Source: Kappaphycus alvarezii (Eukaryota; Rhodophyta; Florideophyceae; Gigartinales; Solieriaceae). Taken from it: a stretch of 64,000 bases of DNA. Shown here piece after piece: positions 37,600 through 48,450 of the stretch (its first letter is position 1; each line of letters begins with the position of its first letter). The translations under genes and the position numbers were made by a program. The DNA lies in contig NADL03000478.1 in NCBI GenBank assembly GCA_002205965.3, positions 1,761,001 through 1,825,000 on the forward strand. The letters run 5' to 3'. The notes beneath the pieces were generated by a model, which was not told the origin of the DNA, did no database searches, and saw only the letters and a list, made by a program, of their open reading frames with translations.

Positions 37600-39300
37600 C
37601 AAAGTGTGATAATTGTGCTTTATTTGAAAGAAATGGTGATTGAAACGTCACTTTCGAGCATCCAAAAGCCTTCAATATAGTGTGCTCTGGCCACGTTTAC
37701 AAGCCGCCCTCCCAGAAAAATAGCACGAGCTCTGACAACGTTCAGCCCTACAAAGAAACGACGTTCTAGAAGCGGCCTCCGAATCGCCCTGAATGATGGC
37801 TCAGAGGGGTGCGCCCACGAGATCAACGAAAGGCATTCTCCTTAAATTCGCGCTTCTTGCGCTCGCGAGATAACGCCGTCTGTAACCCTATTTTTTCAAT
37901 AGCCCGACGCCTTAAAGCCGTACTCTTCTTCTTCTTCCTGATTAAAAAAATCAAATCTAAGCCTGACATCATGCAGCCATTTTTAGTATCTAAATATTAA
38001 GATTCTGTAACAACCGTATTTGATCCCAGGACGCTCTGCTTGATGTTGTCCATTTTCCCCTTAAAATTCTCCTTGAGTTCGGAAAGTATAATAGGGCAGG
38101 AGACATTCAAAATACAAGAGATATTTAAAGACAAAAAAAGCTCTTAAAAACTAGTCTTTAGGTTTAGTCGAGTAACAGAAATTTCATAGGCCTCTCTCAG
38201 AATGGAACAAAAATCGTAAAAATCAAAACAATAACTGGATCCGCCAACAGAAAACTGTACAAAGTATAATCGACTGCTTTATTGAACGCGGCAAACAGTA
38301 CAGTATCACATGACCGGGGTTTTCAAAATGTGCGGGACGTCAGTCAATAGACTATGACACCGTTTGCCCTAAAACAACACGACAATATCCAGTGACATAT
38401 GCGAACTGTGAAAATCATAAACAAGAAGCCGTTTCCTTCTATTGGCTGTCAGATACTTTATGTGCCTTAGAAATTTGTCAGCCCACGCCAGAAAATTAAA
38501 GAGGTCAAGATCTCCGTTCTCCTCGCGGGTTGCGAGTACCGCATGCCTCTGCAAGTTACAAACGGGAGACTCTTGGTATTTTATTCCGTCCCTACGGACA
38601 CTGCGGTATGGCACACGATTTACCTTCATAAAAAAAGGATAGGCTCAACTTCTCCAGCTACTGAAACTAAATCTGGAGATTCTTGTCATGTCGGGACGCA
38701 ACATATCTCTCCCCCGATTTCGAGCCAAAATTCGCATCGACACCTTCCTCAATCCAGCCTCCCTGCCTGGAGAGATTCCACATTTTTCCAAATTGAATAA
38801 ATTCGAAGCGGCTATATTTTTCTCATCAATGATCTTCTGTCACGTGGCAAATGGATACTCATCGACTCAGCGTTTATTTGGCAGTGTCGGAGGGCCCCTT
38901 GCATAACAGGACAGATCATTACCAATTTATCTTCGTGGGGCTTTTGAAAGCGAACCAAATACGATTTGGACGGTCTCTTCCACTCTTTTGGAAGCAGTAT
39001 GCGGTATTCGGGGAGCATTCGAGAAAACATGTTCTTAATTGCTTCTTGAAAATGCGAGAGTATCAAAGGCATGCCTCTTAAACTGCTTTTAAGCAGAAAG
39101 CCGACAACAAAAGTCTTTTCAATTGGAGTAAAGAGAGTCTTGCGACCTCTGAGTGATTGGCTTATGGCGGCGGTCGTTGAAGGTTGATCAAGGAATGCCG
39201 AGCTTCTGCTTTGCATGTCGCAGAGTGGTGCCTGCTGTGACAAAAGCGAGGGCCTTCATAATTTCAGTATAGGAGTGCTGTTCCGCTCCAGTTAAGAGCA
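37600..39300 (-). pseudogene. pogo-like (DDE_1) transposase inserted in Gypsy-2 gag, antisense
   Basis: Read from 39300 downward. The HTH part has HAKQKLGIP (second frame), then EKTFVVGFLLKSSLRGMPLI and LVRFQKPHEDKLVMICPVMQ followed by GALRHCQINAESMSIHL, matching the CENP-B-type HTH of this group. The first catalytic block reads NLEKCGISPGREAG where the family has NLDETGISPG, so the first Asp is Glu (38786-38788). The core continues with ESPVCNLQRHAVLATREENG, DLFNFLAWADKFLRHIKYLT and LLVYDFHSSHMSL with the second Asp. Sequence past 38369 is badly eroded. It is a different lineage from the transposase at 6.2-7.7 kb. Termini were not identified. Confidence 0.72.
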
Positions 39301-39529
39301 TTGAAGCTGAATTTATCGGTGCTGGGAGATGGAGATAATGCCCTTAGGAGGTGATTATAGACAATTTACGTCATTTTAGTGCAAAAGAATGGGAGTTCTA
39401 ATGTATTTTTGGTGCCAAAGCGAAAGGGAATATTTTTTAAAATTCTAACAGTATTTTTCTCTTTCTTGGCGCCCAAGCACGCAGAATTGTGTGGAGTTCA
39501 GCTTCGGAAGAATTAAAATATAAAAATGT

Positions 39530-40560
39530 ATTTTCTTGCAGTATGGGATGTATCCATTGTTCGTGATTTTGTTCGGCTATTTTTCACCCCCCTTTAAGCA
39601 CCAGCTGGACTTCGCAACGGTGACAAGAATGTCCTCTTCAACTAAAGAAACAGACAGAGCCTATGTTGCCTCTACATTAAAAACGACCAAGGGAAAGTCG
39701 GGTTGTGTGATGGCTTTGTAAAAAGTTACTGGAAGATGACTTTCACTATATGAGATGGACAGGAGGAGAGCTCAATCATCATCGGTTATGGTGGTGCCAG
39801 TTTGCAATGGTGCGGCAAAGACTACCATCCAGATTTCAACCCAGGCAGGAATTTATCCCTCATCGGGATGGAATAAAGCCCTTGCCGGAGACGAAGAGGT
39901 TTAGGCAGCCCCGAAGTTGCCTTCAGATGAATTAAAACTGGCTATGGTCATAATGCGTGGTAGAAGGTCGAGTGCTCGATGTTTTTGATGCGTTCAACCT
40001 AGCTTTGGCTTGTACAATTGCCACTACCTCCCTTTGCCAGTCCCTCTTTTCTTTGGATTGGCCACTTAATTGCTTAGGGAGCATGCAAGCGACAAAGATC
40101 AAGAACAAGGGTATCAGCCGCGGCTTAAGCAGGTGACCATTGTCATGCCATCTGCTTGGTCGCCAAGGCAGGGAATTGGCTGACAAGTATGATGGCAATC
40201 ACGGAGACGGAAGAAATTGATGATGAGGAGAGGCATGAAGAAAGCCAATACCTCACGGAGCGTCCGGAGTTTCAGATGGCACATCAGCTTGCAAGCCTGA
40301 AGGGGTTGGCCTTGGCGGTGGCCAACCCTCCTCTGCATTGACTACTACAGCACAACTCGTCTTAATTGATTCTTTTGTATACTCAACTTCCGAACGATCC
40401 TCGCATTTGACAGAAGATGAAAAATTGTTGAATCCCCGTCCTTTGACGAAGGAGATGAGAATTCTCAGCCAGTTTTGCCAAGAAGAGCCTTCTAGAACTC
40501 CGAGCTCCTCACTATAGTTAGCCAGTAGCACTAAAACAGGAAAAGAGGAAGAAAAAAGGT
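39530..40560 (+). pseudogene. Gypsy-2 gag remainder, decayed
   Basis: Lies between the antisense transposase and the protease/RT part. The frame 39750-39935 is rich in Arg, Gln and Pro, and 40156-40341 is rich in Glu; both would suit a basic-to-acidic gag C-terminus. A sequence near 40140 (CHLLGRQGRELADK) has the spacing of a zinc knuckle but keeps only the first Cys. Assignment is by position more than by motif. Confidence 0.35.
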
Positions 40561-40659
40561 CGCTTAAATTAGAAATAAGTCGACATTAGGCCTTTTTATC
40601 CGGTCTTGGCCATGTGTTTGAGTATTTACACTATCTCCAGTTCATTTTGATTTTCGACA

Positions 40660-41600
40660 CGTAATATGCTCGTACTCCATCGCGCTTGGCACTTGTTCGC
40701 CATGTACCATCATTTACAAGGCTCAGCTACCGGCAGACCGTTCGACCAAATAACCCCTTTGTTAACTGACTCACGCCTTGGGGATGCAAACTCGAACCCT
40801 AGCTGTTCGTTGGTTTCATCAAGCTTACCGTTCGAATGGCAAACTGGCTTTGGGGAATTGACTTTGTCGTGGCCAAATAGAACTTTGTTGTTAATTTTCT
40901 ACTAGGAACAAGTTTCAAAACACCTCACGTGCAGAGCACTCGGTGTCGAGACCGACGCCTTGACTTTCATGGTGGAGATACTACCCCGATTGTCGACCAA
41001 GTAAAGCGGGTACCGACTTCAAAGAAGGATGATGTTAGCCGACAGCTTATTAGTCCTCGGATACCTAGAACAAGAGTTCATCGTGCGGATACTGTACTAT
41101 TGAAGGAGAAGGTGTAGATTCAGTCCGGGCCTCGAGTCGTTGTGGAAGTCTACAGCACAGAGACAGGCCTTTGCTTGTTGGAACCTCACTGGCGGTTGAT
41201 AGCAAGGCAAGGAGCTCGATTGATTAATGGTGGTGCTGAGATACTTCCCTCTCATGAATTTGAAGAGGTGGTTCGTTTGGACGCTCGCCTTGTAGTCGGG
41301 TATGCCATTCAGAACCCTCTTTTCATTCTTACCCCACCACTGGAGGTTGGAATTGAGAAGGGCAAAGTCCTGGAGTCCTCCCCAAAGAGGAAGAGAGGGA
41401 GCAGAAAGACTGGGCTGACCGGAAGGGGATGCACAGAGAGACAAAGTTGAAGTAATTGCCTGAAGATGATTGGGAATCCTAGACTGATTTGTCTCATTGT
41501 GCGGAAGAGTTAAGAGATTCGGCTATGGAAGTCTTATGAAAGCAATCATCCATGTGAGGTGGACACTTGGGAGAAATAAATCCCACTCAACATCACATTT
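40660..41600 (+). pseudogene. Gypsy-2 protease / PR-RT linker region, decayed
   Basis: Open frames 40666-40905, 40929-41117 and 41142-41450 follow one another on the + strand with higher GC than the deserts. 41142-41450 reads LEPHWRLIARQGARLINGGA and HEFEEVVRLDARLVVGYAI, protein-like but without a clear D(S/T)G active site. Its place directly before RT makes it the protease and linker. No fixed limits can be given. Confidence 0.35.
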
Positions 41601-41659
41601 ATTTGTAAGCAGGAACTCGGCGGATAGGATCGATGAATTATCGAAAAGCCCCTGATGGA

Positions 41660-42470
41660 CGCCGGCTAGTTAGTGACGAGGTTAGAGGACAACTCGACCC
41701 TGAGGTAATTGAAATGGCCAACTTGGAGTAGGGTTCGCTCACTGTATTTGCCCGCAAACCGGATGGTGCGAAGCGCTTTTCGTGGACTTCCGCCAATAGA
41801 GGGCGAGGAAAATTTCCAATTCATACAATTTACGAGAATGGGTGACTGTGTAGACTTCCTTGGAGAAGCGGCCGTCTTCTCTATATTGGATTCCAATTGC
41901 GAGTACTCGAAAGTACCCGTCGCCAAAAAGGATTGTGAGAAGACAGCCTTAACGTCCCACATGTGTACTTTTCGTTTCCGTCGGATCCTATTTGAATTAA
42001 AGAATGAGCTGGCCACATTTCAGAGAGCTTTGGATATCATTTTGTCCGGAGTACGCTGGAAAGTATGCTTGGTATACGTGGGTGATGTTATCGTGTTGGC
42101 AAAGGACATGAGGGAACACATTGACCATTTCGATCAAGTACTCACGCTGCTTAAGGCGGCCTGCATCTCTCTGAAATTGAAAAGGTGCTTTTTCATCCAT
42201 TTTTCTGTGAGTTATCTTGTTCATGTCGTTCACTCAGGAAAATTAGAGGTTACCATGGACAACAGGAAATATATTTCGTGGACCATTTACCCCCGCAACC
42301 TGATGGAGCTGCGCCCTTTCATCGGAGTGCGTAACGTCTACAGAAGGTTTGTCAAATTATTCTCTGGGATTTCTACTCCACTTACGATGATGTTGCTTAA
42401 TAACTCAGACCCCAAACACTTTGAAAACCCCACGGCCGAAGATGGGAAGACTTTGAGAAGTTGAAGGAGA
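41660..42470 (+). pseudogene. Gypsy-2 reverse transcriptase, active site YVGD
   Basis: The open frame 41709-42464 (251 codons) covers most of the RT: MGDCVDFLGEAAVFSILDSN with the first palm Asp, KTALTSHMCTFRFRRILFEL, then NELATFQRALDIILSGVRWK, CLVYVGDVIVLAKDMREHID, TLLKAACISLKLKRC, and SYLVHVVHSGKLEV with ELRPFIGVRNVYRRFVK in the thumb and connection. The YxDD box is YVGD (42075-42086); the first of its two Asp is Gly, which should abolish activity. The family FGLxNAPATFQ block is FELKNELATFQ, also changed. Its long open frame makes it the best-kept piece of Gypsy-2. Confidence 0.9.
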
Positions 42471-42639
42471 CTTTAACGTCTCCTCTGACCTCGGTTCTGT
42501 CAAGACTCGGCCCTAAATGTATTTCAGATACGGAAGCAAGCGCGTATCCAAGTAGGGTGCTCCTTGTTAAAAGAACAAGTAGATGGTGAGTATCTTACTG
42601 TTGGTTACTGGTCATTTGTTTTGAACAGCGCTGTTTTTT

Positions 42640-42890
42640 ATTAATTGTCTATAGAAAGAAAGCGTTTGGCAGTATTTTGGTCAGTAACAACCCTTCGGCG
42701 GTACAGGAAAGGAAGCAAACTAATTGTCAAAACTGACCGCATTGCGTTGAGATGGCCCATGAGGTTGATAGATCCATCTAATCGACTGATTTGTTGGATA
42801 TTACGCTTGGCCGAATTCAAGTTCGCTTTTTTGTACAAACCGGGGAGAGTGAACCAATTTCCCGATGCTTTATAAAGTTTGAATCTGTCG
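42640..42890 (+). pseudogene. Gypsy-2 RNase H
   Basis: The frame 42645-42875 has SIERKRLAVFWSVTTLRRY, KLIVKTDRIALRW and AEFKFAFLYKPGRVNQFPDA, matching the family pattern (T)..E.LAV.W....R.YL.G..F.V.TDH.AL.W and Y.PG..N..PDALSR. The Glu and the TD Asp are kept; the following His is Arg. About 180 bases separate it from the RT frame, with stops. RNase H removes the RNA strand after copying. The frame then passes to a linker (42879-43082). Confidence 0.85.
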
Positions 42891-43079
42891 CAAGAGAATG
42901 ATAATGACCGACCGATTGATGATGCCATCCCTGTGTTATCCTTGCATGTTGCGTTACCTTCTAATCGTCGCCGACTCAGACAACAGTTGGCCACCGACAC
43001 AAAAGGCAGTTGGCTGTGTGTCAAAGGGGCTGCCAAGCCCCATCACTTACGATTAGGCAATAGAACAATAGAAGAACGA

Positions 43080-44330
43080 TGAGTTATGTCATACAGATTT
43101 GGCCAAACAACCGCGACAACGGAACCTTTCTGCTTTTTTGCAGGAGAGGATGGAATACTGAAACGAAGAATTCCGGCCGATGGCCAAATTCAGATTGTGC
43201 TGCCAAGATCATTGCACGCTCAAGAATTGAAGTAATCGAGTCACAATTTGTTAGCAGGACATCCTGGCCAGACGAGAATGTGGGAATCCCTACGCTTGAC
43301 GTATTACTGGCAACACATACAAGCATATTTTTACGTAACGATAAGGAACCGCATTCATTATGCAAAGTAGTGCTTCAGGATACGCCAAAAGATGAACTAC
43401 CTGAATATTTTACCGGCCACAAAACCTTTACAGTCCGTCGGCATGGAATTTCTAGAGAACCTCCCGGAGACCGAGTTAGGCAGAAATTTTCTCTTAGTCA
43501 TGACTTATCGCTTCTCAAAACTCACACAAGTAATCCGCTTGGATGTCATCTCGGCTTAAAACGTGGCTTTTGCGTTGGACAACCATTGGGGATTCAAGTA
43601 CGGCCCACCGGGGACTGTCTTGACAGATATTAGAAAGACGTTTTCTGCCAAGTTTTTTCAGGCTGTATGTCGACACTTGCAAGGAGCTAACAAGTTCACA
43701 ACAACTTACCATCCACAGAATAGTGGTCAGGTGGAAAGTTACAATAGAAATTTGGCCGCTATGTTACAAGGGTACGTGAACGAACATCAGCCGTACTAGG
43801 ATCAATATGCGGCCGTGCTTACGTTCGCATACAATTCACATATCCATCGCTCAACCAGCAAGAATCCTTTCGACTCAATGCTTAGTCTACGGCAATGAAA
43901 TTTCGTTGCATCACAGTGGTACAAGTAGAGCTCAGCCAAACTCAAGATCGAAACCCCGATTTCATTTTGCGGCTTGAAAAATCTGTACAGTCGACCTATG
44001 CTCGCCTTCAGAGGGTGGAAGAGTGTTATCGGCGCGACTTAGACGATGTCAATTGGTTATAATTGGAAAACCTCGAACATGATCCAGGGAAACCGGAATA
44101 TCATGCACAGCGACCATACAAGGTCCTCCAGAATGATAGTCAAACTTTCATTCTTGACCGCGATGAAGTGGTTGAAAGCGTCAACTCGGACAGACTCACC
44201 CCCGCATACCTGCCTACGCACGTTCACTTCTCGTTATTTTCGCGCGGCATCAGCACAAGCCGCGATACCATCAATCAATATTGTCACCGATGCAAGAGAA
44301 GAGAAATTGAATGCAAACACGGGTGAGGAG
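43080..44330 (+). pseudogene. Gypsy-2 integrase core and C-terminal module
   Basis: Several frames join. GILKRRIPADGQIQIVLPRS and LAGHPGQTRMWESLRLTYYW are the zinc-binding N-terminus and the helix after it. The core has SVGMEFLENLPE, where the family Asp (MDF) is Glu at 43446-43448, then GPPGTVLTDIRKTFSAKFFQ (second Asp near 43625) and TTYHPQNSGQVESYNRNLAA (catalytic Glu kept). After a stop at 43797-43799 come DQYAAVLTFAYNSHIHRSTS and, near 44150-44210, PYKVLQNDSQTFILDRDEVV with NSDRLTPA, the GPF/GPY-like module. Frameshifts occur before and after the core. Integrase joins element cDNA to the chromosome; this copy cannot work. Confidence 0.85.
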
Positions 44331-44577
44331 TAAGTCGCAGATCAAATTCTCGACTATTTCTGTAACGAAAATGGCCAACTGTACCTCCCCATCAATTGGT
44401 ATAGATACTACAATACAACTTGGGAGAATCAAGGCATTATTCAAGACGAATAAGTGTCCAATTACCTCGCTTGCAGACGCCAGTTCGGCAGACGAAAGCG
44501 TACTTGGCGCGCTAACAAAGGAATGGGGGAGGCTCTGGGTAGCTCTTTGCCTCCTAGGCTTTTCGTTCCTTTCTTGA
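44331..44577 (+). pseudogene. Gypsy-2 chromodomain
   Basis: A frame just after the integrase reads VADQILDYFCNENGQLYLPI then NWYRYYNTTWENQGIIQDE, a stop, and VSNYLACRRQFGRRKRTWRA. This fits the chromodomain pattern (Y.V..IL..R...G...Y.V.W.GY....TWEP..N), with the aromatic positions and the TWE block recognisable, and the basic C-terminal tail common in these elements. It would bias integration towards modified chromatin. Confidence 0.7.
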
Positions 44578-45150
44578 TCGCGCTGGGTCGCCTTTCAATA
44601 GTATTTGGACGGCCTGTTCATAAAAATTCATTTGTTCACGGAAGTCTCCATTATCAAATGGCGATAAAAATGGGAAAGCGCTGGGGAAAGAGGAGCAAGA
44701 GAGGGAGAGGTATGTCGGAGATATGCACGCGAGCAACGACCAATGTCGTGGATGGTTTGGGAATGATGTCCACAGTGGGTGCGAAACATTTTCTCTTGGT
44801 TGTGCGTACTTGATTGCACTGTATTTTGTTGAATCGTGTTCTTTTCACTGATGTTTACTTTTTGAATTACTGTATTTTTTGGTCGTAGGTTGAGTAATAT
44901 TTGGCCCACCGTATCATGCTCTGTAAAACATGATAAAAGGAGTCAAAATAGCAATATTGTTGCTTAACAAGTGCATCTGCCTCCTTTTCTGAAAAGAATA
45001 CTGTGGAACGAAAGAGTGGAACACTGCACACGCAAAAATGTTGGGTATTGTTCAGCAAGTGGAGACTACCGGTCTGTTATTTACTGATGCTCTATTCGAA
45101 GCATACTAATCACGGAATAGGAAACTAGCTATAAGGCACTAAAAATTTAA
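44578..45150. other. unassigned part of Gypsy-2 after the chromodomain
   Basis: Overlapping frames on both strands (plus 44454-44813, minus 44628-44909) are basic and low in information; no motif recognised. Sequence shifts from the GC level of the polyprotein to AT-rich near 44820. Confidence 0.35.
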
Positions 45151-47410
45151 CTAATTATTGACCTCAACTATAGGGGACCAAACACTTTCTGGGTCGGCCA
45201 AATTGAGAAAAACTGATTGATTAGACTTAGACAAGTTGATTTTGATGTCAAAGTTGCCCGCAGTTTTGATACGGAATAATTTTGACCGTGAGTCATTGAA
45301 GAAGGAGGTATTAAATAGTTGAACCGGGGAGACAAAAAGAAACTCTGGCCAAACGTCAATGGACGTGGACACACATGGATACAGGAATGTTTTTCAAGTC
45401 ATTTTGGCCACCGTATTTCCACGCCGCTCCCTCCACCTACCTACACAGAATCGTACGGGTTACGCCCGTTGACAATCAGAGTTTGAGGAGAATGCAGTTT
45501 ATTAACGAGGTGAACGATTATCGCGAACATTACCCTCTACTGAAACGCCCGACCCAGAGATAACCGGACACGAGACCGGTAAAGCATTGACCGCAGGCAT
45601 CAAAGCGATCTGAGAATACCACAAGTTGCGATCAGCCCGAAGCGAACGAATCACCTCCTCGGCCGTTTCTAGACGCCTCACATTGGCTGCTTATTGCTCC
45701 CTCTCCTCGAATGACACTGTGGACTGCTGCGCGGGAGCTAGCTCGTTAAGCAAATGCGCACTATTCTACTGCTTTCTACGACCCTCCCGTCCACCGAGTT
45801 GATACGCGCGTCGGGCAACTGATTGCGGACTTCGTTCAACTCACCGCAAAATTGGCCAGCCTCACGCTCCGGCGCCGGTTTTCCTTCGCGAGCTTTTAAC
45901 AAGAGGCGATGTCAACTGATCAGCTTCGCGAACGATGACCTCTTCACCATTACGCCAGTAGTCAACCTAACAAGAAAATTTACAGGCAGTCACGGCTTGG
46001 GACGGACCCATAGCAACTTATTTATTCCTGGCCGACTCGTTTTTGGTCAGATCAGTATCAATGCGGGCCAATAGTTCGCCCAGAGGCCAATTTTAAATGC
46101 GCCCTTGACTCATCTCCACGCGACGCAACTCGTCCAGGGAATGGAGCATGTCGGCCGGAACGAGAGTTTTTTAATGGGCAATCTGCACGACGAATGAGTT
46201 ATTATGACTGCATATTGTACGGTCAAAGATCTCGAGGCCGCTGTAATGCAACGTGTTGTACACTCACTCAAAGATTCCTTGCTGAAGTAGTGCTCGGGAC
46301 TCGCTTTGGACTCTCACATCGCTTCTAACAAAAGCACGTAGAGAGTGCAACCCTGCTCCGATTCCCTGGCCAACAACTTAGCTAAAGAAATTAGGAGCCT
46401 TGCTAACAGTGAGGTCAACCGATCGAAGTAACTCAGAAGGATAGAAGTAGATTCGCTTCGAGGACAGGATGTCATAAGCAACGGCCACAAGAATCATGAT
46501 GTAAAACCCGAACATTAGCCCGTCTAAGCATCGCCACCCATTTATTGAGTGAATTTCTCGACCGCCACCGCTAAGTATGCTGCCATAGGGGAGGTCAATA
46601 TTGGCGGCCCAAGAGGAGCCACCTCGCCACTAAAACGGTTTGACCCAGGAGGGAAAATCGATCTAGGAACGAAATTGACCAAGGCGATGATATCTTCCCC
46701 ACATTTTTATGCAGGTTGATGTAGTCCAGGACGTCCTTAAAAGTCGTCCACAGCAATCCAGTCGTTGGCTTCCATAAGAATGCTCATGGCATGGTTGGTC
46801 GCTCGAGTTGAAGTCCAGGCGCGATTTAGAGCACTGAAATTGTCCATACGAGGCAACGGCGGACTGTAAAGGCAACCAGCGATCATCAGATAACGGTGCT
46901 GGTAAGCGAAAGATGTTACGCAGGCCTCGATAAAGGCGGTATGATCCGTGTTCAAAAGAAATGTACGATCCCACGTGAGGTTCGAAGGGATCATGTACAA
47001 AGGGTAAACACATTCCGTGTACTTTTCAAAGCGCGCGTGCACTGGCCACACCATCGTTTTTCAACCTCCGAACGTCTTGCTTCACACACTTACCTCACAC
47101 ACACCAACACTTGTGCTTTGCAATCGTATCGACCACAGCATCTAAGTTCTGCAAACTGTCATCATCGTCGACCAATTTCCGGTTGCGAGGAGTGACTTGG
47201 CCAAAGCGCTTTGGTTCGAGAAATGTTCAGCCGACTTGTGCGACGTTCCCGTTGAGAATTAAACATCTCCTTTGCTGCTAACAAAGTGCTTTCAACCATG
47301 GTGTCTTCTCTAGAAAATTACATAGTATCGCCTAACGGCTTGGACAATCTGTCATGGCTGTCCGATAAATTCTTTACGAATTCTTTTCGCTCGCGATCAG
47401 CCATTTTGTC
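45151..47410 (-). pseudogene. unidentified antisense reading frame between Gypsy-2 pol and the right LTR
   Basis: Read from 47410 downward through several frames. It starts ADRERKEFVKNLSDSHDRLS, then 47054-46737 reads DRTFLLNTDHTAFIEACVTS, MIAGCLYSPPLPRMDNFSAL, RATNHAMSILMEANDWIAVD, continuing with KDVLDYINLHKNVGK. Lower down come YFYPSELLRSVDLTVSKAPN, SLRAFVRSDVRVQSESRALL, KTLVPADMLHSLDELRRVEM, an Ala/Glu/Arg-rich helical part (ANVRRLETAEEVIRSLRADR) and, at 45374-45151, KLFRIKTAGNFDIKINLSKS with VFLNLADPESVWSPIV. The minus strand reads as ordinary protein over about 2.2 kb while the plus strand does not. No family recognised. It may be an antisense accessory gene of the element, or a gag-like gene of a nested reverse insertion. 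Confidence 0.45.
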
Positions 47411-48106
47411 CTTTGCTCGTAAGATAACAGGAAAACACTCAAGACGGGGAAAAGTACCCAGCAAAGATATTTCGGGATGGCAACAACAACAAAACACAAG
47501 ATTATCCGAGTTGTCAGTGCTGGGACGGGATGAAGAGTTGACGGGAGATGTGCATGAGGGTGTTAGAGGAGAGACGATGATGTTGGAGGGATAAGAGGTA
47601 GGAAACGGCAAAGGTGAAAAAAGATTTGCAAGATGAAGGGTAGGATGATGAGTAGGTCGGGAGAGGTGGATGATGTCGAGTTTGGGGCCGGTACGGTGAC
47701 AACAGTGGCCAACTGAAGACTCAGCCATACCCGGTCGGTAACCTTGAGGTCTTGACCGTACACTTTGTACTTGGAGCCGCTTCACAGGACAACGCCTACT
47801 ATACATACCCCCTTCACATTTACATCTAACCTTTTCTTAATTATTTTTCAATTGGCCAGTGACATGATTATGTGCCAATGCCAAGTGGCCAGATATGGAA
47901 TCTTGGATATTTACAGAGGGAGAGGGGGCAGACAAGGTGGAAAATTCGAGATCACGCGATGCTGAATGTACGAAGAAACGACGCGCTACCCACCCTGAGC
48001 GCGTGTCAACGCCCGATCAATTTTGTAATTTGGCCGAGACTTACAGTACGTACTCAGTTAACATAAAAATATGTCTCTTCGGGCGTCTTGGTCTCGAGAG
48101 GAGCTT
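47411..48106. other. purine-rich low-complexity stretch before the right LTR
   Basis: The + strand from about 47520 to 47700 is dominated by A and G (GATGATG, GGAGAGG and similar), which creates long open frames on the minus strand rich in Pro, Ser and Leu. I see no gene; the open frame minus 47318-47806 is judged a composition effect in its upper half. Confidence 0.4.
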
Positions 48107-48450
48107 TGCGATATGATGGCGCTGGCCTCCCTGTTTTGACATATTTTTTGGGACAAAGATCTGGAGGCTTAGTTGTTATATTTTTTTGAAGTTCCAGAAT
48201 GGCCAATCAGCCAACGGATACCTGTCTCATGGCCAAGGTGGCTCACCGGGACCCATCGGGGTACATGTTTGCATGGACCACACACACACGTGAACACGGG
48301 CAACAAACACACGTGTAATAATTTCAACTATTACACGTGGCCTCGAACAGGTCAACACTGTCAACAATCAAACAACTTTGCAGTACAACTGTACTGTCAG
48401 CTAACTTCAACTACTGTCACGCGCTGGTGAGATTGTTTATTATCTACCTC
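48107..48450 (+). repeat. Gypsy-2 right LTR
   Basis: Partner of 36680-37010, starting TGCGATATGATGGCGCTGG. Contains a short CA-rich run (ACACACACACGTGAACACGG) also present, more diverged, in the left copy. A short purine run (CGAGAGGAG) just upstream could be the polypurine tract. Confidence 0.7.

Larger units (their letters stand above)
36680..48450 (+). mobile_element. Gypsy-2: chromodomain-bearing Ty3/Gypsy retrotransposon with insertions
   Basis: Direct repeats at 36680-37010 and 48107-48450 bracket gag (37.2 and 39.5-40.5 kb), a protease region, RT (41.7-42.5), RNase H (42.65-42.9), integrase (43.1-44.3) and chromodomain (44.33-44.58), all on the + strand in Ty3/Gypsy order. A minus-strand pogo-like transposase (37.6-39.3) splits gag. 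Between the chromodomain and the right LTR lie 3.5 kb not needed by a standard element, carrying an antisense reading frame. The 11.8-kb span is inflated by these two extras. Frameshifts, stops and catalytic substitutions show it is inactive. Confidence 0.75.

Noticed and set aside
40720..40820. tRNA-like AACTCGAACCC (reverse T-loop)
   Set aside because: The flanking bases do not form T or acceptor stems.
41709..42464. RIP (C-to-T hypermutation) as cause of decay
   Set aside because: Damage includes many indels, and the RT active-site change is Asp to Gly (A to G), not a RIP-type change. A window-wide dinucleotide count was not possible.
47318..47806. 162-codon minus-strand open frame
   Set aside because: Its upper half is Pro/Ser/Leu-rich low complexity produced by the purine-rich + strand; only the part below about 47410 joins the antisense frame described.
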